Source: Leuctra nigra
Lineage: Eukaryota; Arthropoda; Insecta; Plecoptera; Leuctridae
Direction: 5' to 3'
Length of the DNA stretch: 64,000 bases
Assembly: GCA_934045905.1 (NCBI GenBank)
Contig: OW203762.1
Span: 20,120,345 to 20,184,344 of the forward strand
Shown here: in pieces, positions 22,724 through 32,539 of the stretch
Layout of the letters: each line of letters begins with the position of its first letter
Numbering within the stretch: position 1 is the first letter of the stretch
Position numbers and translations under genes: made by a program
Notes under the pieces: model-generated
Databases searched by the model: none
What the model saw: only the letters and a program-made list of their open reading frames with translations
What the model was told of the DNA's origin: nothing

Positions 22724-22924
22724 TGTAAGCATCAAAGTGCCATTTTCGGCCTACTGGATCTTAAAAATGGAAAATCTCACATTGTTGCGAAATATCTTAA
22801 TTTCGAGCAATGGCCCACCCCACCATATAAACCAAATTTGGGAACAATAAGTTATGCCGTTTGCGAGCTAGAGGACCGTGAAAACAGTGAAATTGTACGG
22901 CTTTCTTCAGATGATTATTATTCT
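22724..22924 (+). other. Open frame conserved in all H modules
   Basis: The frame starting CKHQSAIFGLLDLKNGKSH and continuing to CELEDRENSEI stays open here and, with substitutions only, in the H modules at 16900-17064 (+), 23944-24131 (-) and 37908-38090 (-). It has no known domain. It may be a relic of a coding sequence carried by the repeat, or chance conservation among young copies. Confidence 0.35.
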
Positions 22925-23546
22925 TAATCATCTTCCAATAAATTCCGCGGTCTCCGCCACAGCCTAAACGGCTGGGTCGATTTACCCGAAATTTTCACCA
23001 CATATACAGCTCGTCTGCCTGAAGATACCTTGCCCTTACGAATTTTTTGGGCCGCCATTTTGAAACAGGAAGTGACGTCATATCTCGAGAACGGCTAAAC
23101 CATCGGAACGAAATTTGCGCCAATCGATTCAGACGTTCCTGTATATGAAATATCAATAGTCGAAATATACATTTACTATTACCAAAACCGGAAATGACGT
23201 CATAAAAATGAAAAATCAGACTTTAATCACCTCTTACAGCAATAACTACATATCCAGAAGTCTTATAATGATACAAAACATTTATATAAATTAATTTTTG
23301 GTGGCAGTGATTTCAGTCGCCATTTTGTTAACCGGAAGTGATGCCATATCTCGAAAACGGCTGGACCGATTGGAACGAAGCTTTCGCTATTCCTCATGGA
23401 ATATCATTTTAAGCATTATTTAGTACCAAACGCATGTTTTCTTAGTAACCAAATCGGAAATGGCTTATTTTTTTAAAGGAATTAGTCATTGTTGCTCCGA
23501 TTTGTGTTAAAAGTGTGAAAATCATCTAAAAAAAGGAGTGATATCC

Positions 23547-23935
23547 CCATAAAAAACACTACGTGTAAAAATACCAGCCAAGTCTCTTCAACTATAAAAA
23601 AAATATAGGAAATCTTAAAAATTCAGCACTGAAAAGTAGTGATATCAAAAAATGGGCCAAGTCAAAACATGATTTTAAAAACCGAAATATACTTGGCGCA
23701 TCGTTTTTTTTAGGACATTAAGGTATATTATTTATATTTAAATTTACATTTGATTTTTGGCATCTATATTATTTATACACGATGCGCCAAGTATATTTCG
23801 GTTTTTAAAATCATGTTTTGACTTGGCCCATTTTTTGATATCACTACTTTTCAGTGCTGAATTTTTAAGATTTCCTATATTTTTTTATAGTTGAAGAGAC
23901 TTGGCTGGTATTTTTACACGTAGTGTTTTTTATGG
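23547..23935. mobile_element. Foldback element F3
   Basis: 389 bp with the same ends as F1 and F2 but a shared variant (ACACTACGTG on the left, CACGTAGTGT on the right) that is absent from the other copies. Confidence 0.9.
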
Positions 23936-24644
23936 GGTTATTATTATCTGAAAGCCGTACAATTTCACGGTTTTCACGGCCCTCTAGTTCGCAAAGGGCG
24001 TAACCTATTGCTCCCAAATTTAGTATATGTTGTAGGGTGGGCCATAGCTCGAAATTAAGATCTTTCGCAACAATGTGAGATTTTCCAATTTTGAGATCCA
24101 GTAGGCCGAAAATGCCACTTTGATGCTTACAGTAAAAGTGGGTTGCTCCAGCCTTTTTAAATGAGAGTGTGCGCGCCGTACGACTTGGCTGGCGTGGAGC
24201 GACCGCTCCACTATAGATTTATGTATTTTTTCTCTCTGGAAATTTCCACTCAAAGAAAGTTGCGAGTATCAGTAAAATGTGCATTGTTCTTATCTATTTT
24301 AATAGCTTTGATATTACTGCACTGTCAATGTCATGCTTCCTTCGACTTGTCAAGTATTATCTATAATCATGGTCATTATTAACCTATTGCGAATCCATAA
24401 TGTCACGTAGAACTAGAGTGTACATCCAAGGACACAGAAATGCGCGTTTACTTTCAATCAGATTGTTTCACCCCATGACAGCCTAGACTAGGAAGTAGGA
24501 AGGCATAGATAGTCAAGTCGTATACTCAGCAATTTAAAATACACGTATATGTACGAATTTAGATATTATTTGGGTGACACTAAGTTTCGAAAATAATCAC
24601 ATTCAGTTTGATTTTACAGAAGAGCCTGCGAAATATAAACGCAC

Positions 24645-24715
24645 AATCTGATTGCTATTCGAACCCAGATCCTTCGGATTTACGGTCCTACGCTTGACCA
24701 ATTTACCATGGCGCA
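24645..24715 (-). repeat. tRNA-derived SINE head
   Basis: On the minus strand: TGGTAAATTGGTCAAGCG (A-box-like), a stem-loop with GTAAATCC, and GATCTGGGTTCGAATAGC (B-box GGTTCGAAT). The order and spacing are those of a tRNA gene, but the acceptor stem does not close, so it is SINE-derived. Confidence 0.5.
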
Positions 24716-25712
24716 TTTAAAATCAGCAGATTGGGTGACCAGATAACTCTTGCTAAATTTCCATTCATCGTTTGGACATGACATCACAAATATCAAGAAA
24801 ATCCAACTATATTTGAAATTATTAGAAGTCGATTCAACCACATGATTTCTGTCTGCATTGGTGTATTTTTGAAGTTTGTGTTTAATGAACTTTTACATCC
24901 AGCGTATCTGTAACTTTAAAGCTCTTGTTTGATAATCTGCCCTGCACTGGTCACCTCGCCTGTCAGTGACAGTTTGCAACACACTTACAATCAACATAAT
25001 CCACCCCCAGGCGCAATCGCATGCATGTGCTGGTGCCGTGTGCATCCTCAATGGTTCAAACAATCATTTAAACTCGATAGAAATGTAGTTCAAACTTTAA
25101 GCTTCGAGTACTCGAGATTTAATTAGTGTGCTGCGAGGGAGTTAATAATATAATTTAGACGAGTTACAGCAAAGTAAAACTATTAATTACCATATATAGT
25201 GCACACATACTTGAAAGTAAGGCTTTGATTTGTGGGAAGGGAGAAAGCTGTAAATATCATACAGTCTTATTCTCAAGGAAAATATATGCATGAACTTAAA
25301 AACGGTGTGTATCATAGATTTTAAGTTAATGTTTCATCTAATCATCCTCTTTGAAGTGCAAATAAATCAATTTTTGAGCTTTTTACTTCAAGATGAATTT
25401 TGGAAACCTTAAAATCTATTGAAATGTTTGCCCCACAAACTGGAACCTTCAATATTTATCATATTCTTGAAATGTGTGTATAAGCGTATATGTAAGTATA
25501 CTTCCTTTTCTTCCCAAGACAAACACTGATATTTTGAGGCAATCAGAAGAAGGTTTAACATGGTTTAATTGTGAATTAGTCCCCAATTAAATTGAAATTT
25601 GCATGAAAGTAGCGTGCGTCCATGTTTACACCATCTGTTAACCTCAGATGTGTTGTGTCAACTGCATTATATTACTGGCAACATTGAGAGATATGTTTGA
25701 CACTGATTGAAG

Positions 25713-25768
25713 CCACGTGACTGGACCGATGCTTAGTGGTTAACGCTTCAGGCGTCGGATATTCGAGC
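25713..25768 (+). repeat. tRNA-derived SINE head (degraded)
   Basis: GCTTAGTGGTTAACGCTTCAG resembles an A-box with D-loop. A CGTCGTTTCAACC stretch stands where the B-box should be. A GACCTGTGGGGGAGGCAAGG motif follows, which may be the SINE body. Confidence 0.35.
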
Positions 25769-26026
25769 GTCGTTTCAACCCCTTAATAACATGTTAATAA
25801 CATTCACTTCCGACCTGTGGGGGAGGCAAGGACGCTAACCCTTGCAGTCCAGATATCTGCCACACACTGCTTATGCTTCAGGACATTTGGAGTGACATAT
25901 TATACGAGTAACATAATTAATATAGTCAATTGTGTAAATGTTTTTTCTGCTTTGTTTATACAATTTTATTGTCTGAAGAAGAAGTGTAGGTATAAGAGGG
26001 AATTGCGAAATAAAAACGCGCGCCCG

Positions 26027-26092
26027 ACAGGGATTCTAACCCAGATCCTTTGGGTTACCGTCCCAAAGTGAGAGATTCACTAAATTTCCGTC
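26027..26092 (-). repeat. tRNA-derived SINE head (second copy type)
   Basis: Minus strand contains CACTTTGGGACGGTAACCC, then AAAGGATCTGGGTTAGAATC (B-box-like), related to the head at 24645-24715 (GGATCTGGGTT-GAAT shared). Confidence 0.45.
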
Positions 26093-26698
26093 AGTATCAA
26101 GAACAGAACGAAACGAAATAATGTTATCAGAATCTCTAATGAAGATTTTGTAATAGACTGAAATACATTATTTTATTAGTATAACTAATATTTGTGCTAA
26201 TACACATTATAGTATAAATTTGCATAAAAAATAGTGGAGTAGTTAGATAAATATACAAATTAATAATACAGTTTCGTCAGTTGTAAAGTAGTACCCATAA
26301 ACTCACTAATTGTAAAAAAACAGACAAGTCTCCCTCCTAAAAATAAAGTTTAAAAATGTCAACACTGAAAGGTACACAAAAGGCCTAAGTCAATACGTTT
26401 TAATCAAAAATAATTTTTGGCGCAAAACACGCTATGGTGTGTGAAATGCCTCATAATAAAAAGTGCACCACAGAACTGATCCAAATTGCATTCAAATGCA
26501 AATAATTATAAGTCTCTGAAAAAGAATATTCATTATGCAAACGCAATTTATTATCAGTGAACTGTTGTACTTCATAATGATTTATAAAAGAAGAACAGCC
26601 TTGGTTGCTATCACAAATAAAGCACATCAATTAACCACCTTATCACCTGAAAACGACATGTCGAAGACTACCTACAATCTACTGGCTCTGTTTCTGAA

Positions 26699-26850
26699 CT
26701 GATTCACACTTGATTCATTTGAAGAGCCACCGAGGAAGTTCACTACCCTCATCCAGGGGTTGCAACATCACCTCAGGCGGAAGCTTGCGTGCGAATAAAC
26801 CCCACAGTCTGTCTAAATGTTGCACATCAATGGGGGCGTGTTCGAGTATA
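26699..26850 (-). pseudogene. Coding-like orphan fragment
   Basis: The minus strand reads LCNLGNIILEHAPIDVQHLD and continues to LPRWLFK and TGA. The amino-acid mix is unlike translated AT-rich filler. It is closed upstream by a stop with no AG acceptor between, so it is either a truncated exon copy or chance. The family is not recognised. Confidence 0.3.
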
Positions 26851-26929
26851 ATGTTACCCAGGTTACACAGTTGTTACGAAATGATGTACAAGATAATGCG
26901 ATCATACAGACACGTGGTATTTTAAAATG

Positions 26930-28206
26930 TATATAATTTTATACTGCGTTTCTTTCTTTCTTTTGATATTCTTTTGTGTCCTTCCAGTTCTACTATTCAG
27001 CTAAACACCCTTGCTAAATACAGTTGCAAGAAATGTAACGCCCTTTGAGGACCCTCGCGTCCCTTAAATCATAGCACCATCATTCATAGCTCTCATCCAT
27101 AACTACACTGAATTCTTTATTGGGTGTTTTATAGATACACTACGAGATTGGTTAAAAAAACAAATTTTAACTTGTTGAAGAATCGCTATAGCCAGTAACC
27201 ATGATAACTAAAGCTAATTTTATAAATATGTTCAAATAAACTGAAGATAATAATTCTACAAATTCGAAATAAATCTTTGTCTATACTCCGTGACAAAAAA
27301 CGCCCAAGATATTTATTTGTATTTACTTACATTTCATATTTAAAATTATACAATAATTGCAAGTTAATCAAAATAATTAATTTGTTTCTTTTTGTGTGAT
27401 TCTGATTTGGTTTAAAAGAAACCTACTATAACTAGTCTTCGAAATGATATATATTTGATTATATTATCCACATACAAAAACATACAGAAAAATAATGCAT
27501 ACAAGAAGAACCCCACAAAGACTGGAAGGCTCATCTGTGGATATCTTTTAATTAGACAATACATATTCACAAGGTCTGTTACACTGTACAAGATTAGCAC
27601 AAGAGATTAACAAATATGAATAAAATTAGACCAATGGTATGAATTAAAATATTATAAAGTTTAGAACCCTGACAGTCAAAGTTTCATAAAATAAATTCAT
27701 CCCTTATTTTGACATTGCGTATCAATAATCGTGCACGTGAGCGTACTTTTTCTGTACCATTATCCATGATCAATGAAGGTATTAAAGCTATTGTAGATCA
27801 TTTTGTTGCATTCAAGTTTCACTTTTTATCCCTTGAATCGTCGTCAACAACTCTATGTGTTGTAATCTTCTTTCACATCGCGTTTAACTTGACACCTTGT
27901 CGTCGGCTCCAGTTACTTCTGTTGAGTATTAACAACCCCCTCTGATGCCAACATTCTGCTAGACGATTGTGCTAGAACGATGGTCAATCGCGGACAAAAT
28001 GCCTCAGAGAAAATGTGAAAAGCAACAAAATAAGCACACTAGACATTTTTCGTTTTTTGTTTTTTGTTTGGCTGAGTCAGATAAGCGCCTTATTATGAAT
28101 AAGTTTTACAACATTGTTGCATCATTTAATGCAAAATGTGTTATTAAAACGCACTCAACGAAACTAATTGTAATTTCAAATGTATAATATGGAATAATTA
28201 TCGCTC
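26930..28206. other. Intergenic, nothing recognised
   Basis: AT-rich, with only short unsupported frames, up to the 3' end of the LINE. Confidence 0.5.
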
Positions 28207-28612
28207 TTCAATTTCAATTTCAATTTATCTTTATTTGCACATTTATATACATACAAAAAGGCGACATTCAACATTATAATGATCACATTTGTCATTGTTG
28301 ATCTACCATGTAACCTGTTTAAAAAACAACTAAAACATATTATCTATTTAAGATAGTAGTCACACTGAACAATTTAACTACATAAGAAGGCATACTTGCG
28401 AAAGTAATAGTCAAGATAGTTATAAAATAGTTAAAAGATAAAAAATTAATGAATTAATAAATACCATACCTATACTATAGGGTTACTACAAAGCGTAAGT
28501 TGAAACTCTAGCAGTACCTAATCAAAATAAGGTAGGTATGATAGCTACAAGATTAATTTAAAACAGATAAGTTTAAATATAAGCTAAAGCTAAGTTACTA
28601 TTGTACGGGAGT

Positions 28613-29275
28613 TCAGACCTGTTCCTTGTAACACCCAATTGCAAACAAGTGATTCTTTAACATTTTATTGAACACACCTACACATGAGTCTTTTAGCTTG
28701 GTTGGCACATCATTATAGGCTTTCGCCGAAGCGTAAGCGAAAGACGATTTATATTTCGATGTTTTGTGGGTTGCAATCGATAGGTCAGCTCGGTTTCTAG
28801 TATTCACTAAATGCAGTTCTCCTCTTCGCACGATCTTCCTAGCCAAGTAGGATGGCTGTCCTGTCGTGATTGCCTTATGCGTAATGTTTAGGAGGTGGTG
28901 GAGACGGCGTTCATGCATTTTTAGCCAGCCGGCTTTCCTAATAGCTGGGGTGGTGTGGCATCTCCAAGGGAGGTTAAATGCAAAGCGGGCGCAAGCATTT
29001 TGGATAGTTTGTATACGGCTGCTATTCGCCTGAGTAATACATGGCCCATACACAGTGTCACAGTATGCTGGCGTCGAGAGAACAAGAGCATCTGCAAGGA
29101 GCAGCTTGGTTGATGTCGGGAGCAGCGACTGTAGCTTGCGGAGTCGTCGAAGCTTGTTGAAGGATGTTCGTCGTAGCTGTGATACGTGCGAATTGAACGA
29201 GAGATGGCTGTCCAAAGTTACACCAAGACTTTTGGCTTCGTCGGATAATGGGATCGGCACGTTGTCGAGCAGGAC
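28613..29275 (-). pseudogene. LINE reverse transcriptase, C-terminal domain
   Basis: Reads IPLSDEAKSLGVTLDSHLSF (the KxLGVxxD block after the polymerase core), then the thumb and C-terminal part with the TIQNACARFAFNLP motif, ending at 28613. It is in the same frame as the upstream block; only a TAA at 29276-29278 separates them. Confidence 0.85.
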
Positions 29276-29613
29276 TTAGAAGTTACTCAGAATTACCTTA
29301 TCTCTTTGCTGTTTGGTGCCTATTAGCAGAGATACGGTTTTCGTGGGATTCAGGATGAGTGCGCGGTCACGTGCCCATGAAGAGATGGCAGAGAGGTCAG
29401 CATTCATATGATCTTTGGCACTCGCCGTGTCAGCCGGGTCGAAAGACACATACAGTTGCGTGTCGTCAGCATATACATGTATCTGACAATGTGTGAGACT
29501 TTCATGAATGTCAGCCGTGTAGATGATGAACAAGAGGGGACCAAGAATTGATCCCTGTGGTACTCCCGTGTGGATGTTTACAGACTTTGATGTTAAACGA
29601 GTGTTACCCTTCA
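29276..29613 (-). pseudogene. LINE reverse transcriptase, catalytic part
   Basis: Carries GVPQGSILGPLLFIIYTADI and the catalytic HVYADDTQLY box, followed by the LNPTKT block. Its upstream end is the hAT-like insertion site and its downstream end a nonsense codon (TAA, 29276-29278). Palm motifs are intact in this segment. Confidence 0.9.
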
Positions 29614-29621
29614 TCATTTGC

Positions 29622-31076
29622 TAGTGATGTGGATTTTACCGTAAATTTTTTTCTCGGTAAATTTACCGGTAAATTTACCGTAAATTTACCGTCAGGCGGT
29701 AAATTTTTTTATTTTTGTCTAATTCAGGAATCGTGCTATTGGCTCTTGAAATAATTGTTTTAAAAGTGTTTTGTGGGTGCCAAATGTGTATTAAGTGATC
29801 AGGAAATGAAGGGGATACCGTGGTTCTTCCAAGTGATTTCTTTTTGCATCGTTTGGTCTTCACACTCCAAAATTTAATAAAATGTAATACTTGCACATAA
29901 TTAAAGCTCAATAAATTAAATAATGCCATAATGGAGAACGTTACTGCCCCTGTTACACTCTCAAAACGTTATTTATTATTATAATTAACAATATTTATTT
30001 ATCGAATTTAACGTTTTGAAGATGTACAATGTACCCTTGGCCAAACAAAACTTGGCCGTTCAATAAATCTGATGGGCTGATAAATGTAAGATCGCAACAT
30101 CAGAAGTCAGTCTAAGCGATCTCATTGTCTCATTCTAGTAGGTGACCTCACATTTCAATGATAATAACAAGCTTTGATTGGTTATGGGACATGACCAGCA
30201 GTCATTCAAATTTGGTCAATGTTCAATTTATGTTTGGCCGAGTGTACCTACCTCAAGTCATAAGCTATAATATTATCTGAAAGTTTTGTTTCCACATAAA
30301 TTATATGGGTGTAGACCTATCCAACAATACACTTTGAAGAACCATTTGCTTCCCCTTATCTTCCCCAGGTCTCTTACAGTCATTTCCAAGTTGCAATTTA
30401 AATAATACCTTCATTTAAAACAAATCATAAAAATTTTGCATTTTTGTTTATACTTTAAATATTTGCACACTTCTCTGCTATGAAACCAAAGAAAATATAT
30501 GAAGAAACACTTCTAGGGAAATCAAGTACAATTTAACTCTACCTACAGAAAATGAAGATAAAATGAAATAAAATAATAGATAAAATAAAGTTAAAATTCA
30601 TGAAATAAAATGAACATTTTCTGCATATTTCTACCTACAAAATCGACATTGGTCAACATTTCACTTTGGTATAGGTAATTAAAAAAAACATAACAATTTC
30701 AAATTCATAAAACTTATGTATGAACACCTACAAATCAACATGGACTACATTTCACTTAACTGTGAGGTCTACTTGATATCCCTGAAAGTATTTCCCAACT
30801 TTGTCATTGGTTTCACATCGGAGAGTGTGTGCAATAAATAGCCAATAGGTACATTGTATAATGCAACATTTTAATGATATTCACTAGATCCCTCCACTTC
30901 TCATTTAAAGTGTAAATTTCACTGTTTCCTTGACCTATGCACTTGGCTGATTCCATAGAATATAATGATGATAATTTTGAATATTTTACCATGGTAAAAT
31001 TTATTTGGTAAATTTACGGTAAATTTACCTGACCGGTAAATTTACCTGACCGTAAATTTACCGACTCACATCACTA
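29622..31076. mobile_element. Non-autonomous hAT-like element
   Basis: 1455 bp bounded by TAGTGATGTG and its complement CACATCACTA, with perfect 8-bp target duplications TCATTTGC (29614-29621 and 31077-31084). 8-bp duplications and TAGTGATG-type ends are hallmarks of hAT. Both subterminal regions carry tandem GGTAAATTTACC / CGTAAATTTACC units. No transposase frame. Confidence 0.9.
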
Positions 31077-31084
31077 TCATTTGC

Positions 31085-31667
31085 ACACACTGTGAGCGAT
31101 TGCTAACATAACTGTAGAACCATTGAACAGCGCTTGCACTAAGACCAAGATGGCGGAGTTTGGCTACCAGAAGTTTATGGTTCAGAGTATCAAACGCTTT
31201 CGAGAAGTCTAATAAAACCAGGCTGGTAACTTTTCTGGTATCCATCGATCCAATTGCATCGTCAACCAAATCCAAGAGAGCTGTAGTAGTCCCTCTGAGC
31301 TTTCTGAATCCAGATTGCTTGTCGGGTAGAAGATTGCTGGTCTCGACGTAGTTGGACAGCTGCTTGTAAACCACCTTCTCAAGAATTTTAGATATGGCAG
31401 GTAAGATTGTGATTGGCCGGAGATCTTTGAAAGTTTTTGGGTTGTGTATTTTTGGTACAGGAGTGACTAGTCCAACCTTCCAGGACGTTGGAAACTGGCT
31501 ACATTTGATAGAAGTGTTGATAATATCAGTTATTGCGTCTAAGCAGTATGGCAAGCAAAGGTTGATCATTGTCAGAGAAATTCCATCACTTCCCTGGGCT
31601 TTAGTCTTAATCTTCCTGATGATGTCAGCAATGTCATCTCTATGGGCTTCTATAAGCTTAAATTTAT
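31085..31667 (-). pseudogene. LINE reverse transcriptase, N-terminal part
   Basis: Contains TPVPKIHNPKTFKDLRPITI, the SGFRKLRGTTTALLD block and DFSKAFDTLNHKLL (first catalytic Asp). The frame is continuous from about 31667 and cut at 31084 by the hAT-like insertion. It is one frame away from the upstream block, so a frameshift lies near 31655-31670. Confidence 0.9.
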
Positions 31668-32372
31668 CTGCGCCAGGTCCTCGTCATATGTGTTGACGTC
31701 TAAGAGGAGTTCTGGATTTACGGTGGAGTGTCCCACGGACTCTATGTAGTACTCGTTTAACTTATCTGGGTCGGCTAGATCAGGGGGAGTTGCAGGTGAA
31801 TTCTTATTTCTGTTATGCATGTCCCATTTCCGCAATTTACTCCAGACCATGTGCGAATTACCTTTGCAGCGTTTCAGTTCTTCTGATACGTAAGCTCGTT
31901 TTTCCCTGCGCACTGCGCCAGATAAGTAATTGCGCATTTGGGTATAGTTTTCCCAATCGTTAGGATCTCTACGCTTTTTATAACGAGCAAGCGCCGCTTT
32001 CTTCTTGCTTATCATGGTTTTAATCGTTGATGTGAGCCAGGGCGTGTACGGCTTTTTTGTATTGACAGTTTTCAGTGGAGCAAAGTCATCGGCAACCTCT
32101 CGGATGAAGGTACTGAGGAGGTCTACCTTTGCATCAAGATCTGTCGTAGTGCATATCATTTCCCAGTTCACGTCCTTAGCGTATGCTGCAAGGTCATCTT
32201 TGACGATGCGCGAGAAGTCTCGATATGAATGGGTTAGGGGGGATTTGGGAGGAAACTCATATTTGAGAACACAGGAAATCAGGTTGTGATCAGTGATCTT
32301 CCTTCCTCGGTCGTCCAGGATCTTCGAGGTGTCTTGAACCATGGATGAGACAAGTGGGTTTAATTCTCTAAC
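31650..32372 (-). pseudogene. LINE endonuclease end and linker
   Basis: Begins inside the endonuclease; RKITDHNLISCVLKYEF is the terminal SDH-type motif of EEP endonucleases. The linker that follows has the KPYTPWLTSTIKTMISKKK block seen before the reverse transcriptase of CR1/Jockey-type elements. Confidence 0.85.
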
Positions 32373-32376
32373 ATAA

Positions 32377-32432
32377 ATATGGTACATAAATAACATAAAT
32401 AACATAAGTAACATAAATAACATAAATATGGT
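32377..32432. repeat. 9-bp minisatellite (ATAAATAAC)n
   Basis: Tandem ATAAATAAC units with small changes, at the 5' truncation point of the LINE. They give a spurious Met/Leu/Phe-rich extension of the LINE frame. Confidence 0.85.
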
Positions 32433-32539
32433 ACCGTTTGTAACCAAAAACCTAAAATTATGTCGGGTTGTAAAAAATATATTATAAAATGAGGGTATAC
32501 CCTTATTATTTTGAGGATAATTTTCTAATAATTTCAATT

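Larger units (their letters stand above)
21592..24213. mobile_element. Composite repeat, copy 2 (F-A-H-A-F-H, mirror-like)
   Basis: Order: foldback F2 (21592-21984); A module on the minus strand (21985-22610, boxes near 22190, 22340 and 22460); H module on the plus strand, starting at CTAG and the palindrome 22629-22644; A module on the plus strand (about 22925-23546, boxes at about 23051, 23184 and 23317); foldback F3 (23547-23935); H module on the minus strand, ending at palindrome 24195-24210. The two A arms can pair, so the copy is one large inverted structure with a further H attached. Confidence 0.8.
24214..26698. other. Intergenic with SINE fragments
   Basis: No gene seen. Contains tRNA-like SINE heads (24645-24715, 25713-25768, 26027-26092) and a degraded arm of foldback F at about 26291-26450 (ACCCATAAACTCACTAATTG, then an ACAGACAAGTCTCC-like part). 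Confidence 0.5.
28207..32375 (-). mobile_element. 5'-truncated non-LTR retrotransposon (CR1/Jockey-like), interrupted
   Basis: Minus-strand order: end of an apurinic-type endonuclease, linker, reverse transcriptase, C-terminal domain, 3' UTR, and a tail of GAAATT-type repeats with AATAAAG at about 28207-28236. A hAT-like element (29622-31076) splits it. It is truncated at the 5' end within the endonuclease, where a 9-bp minisatellite begins. It carries a frameshift and a nonsense codon, so it is dead. Confidence 0.9.
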
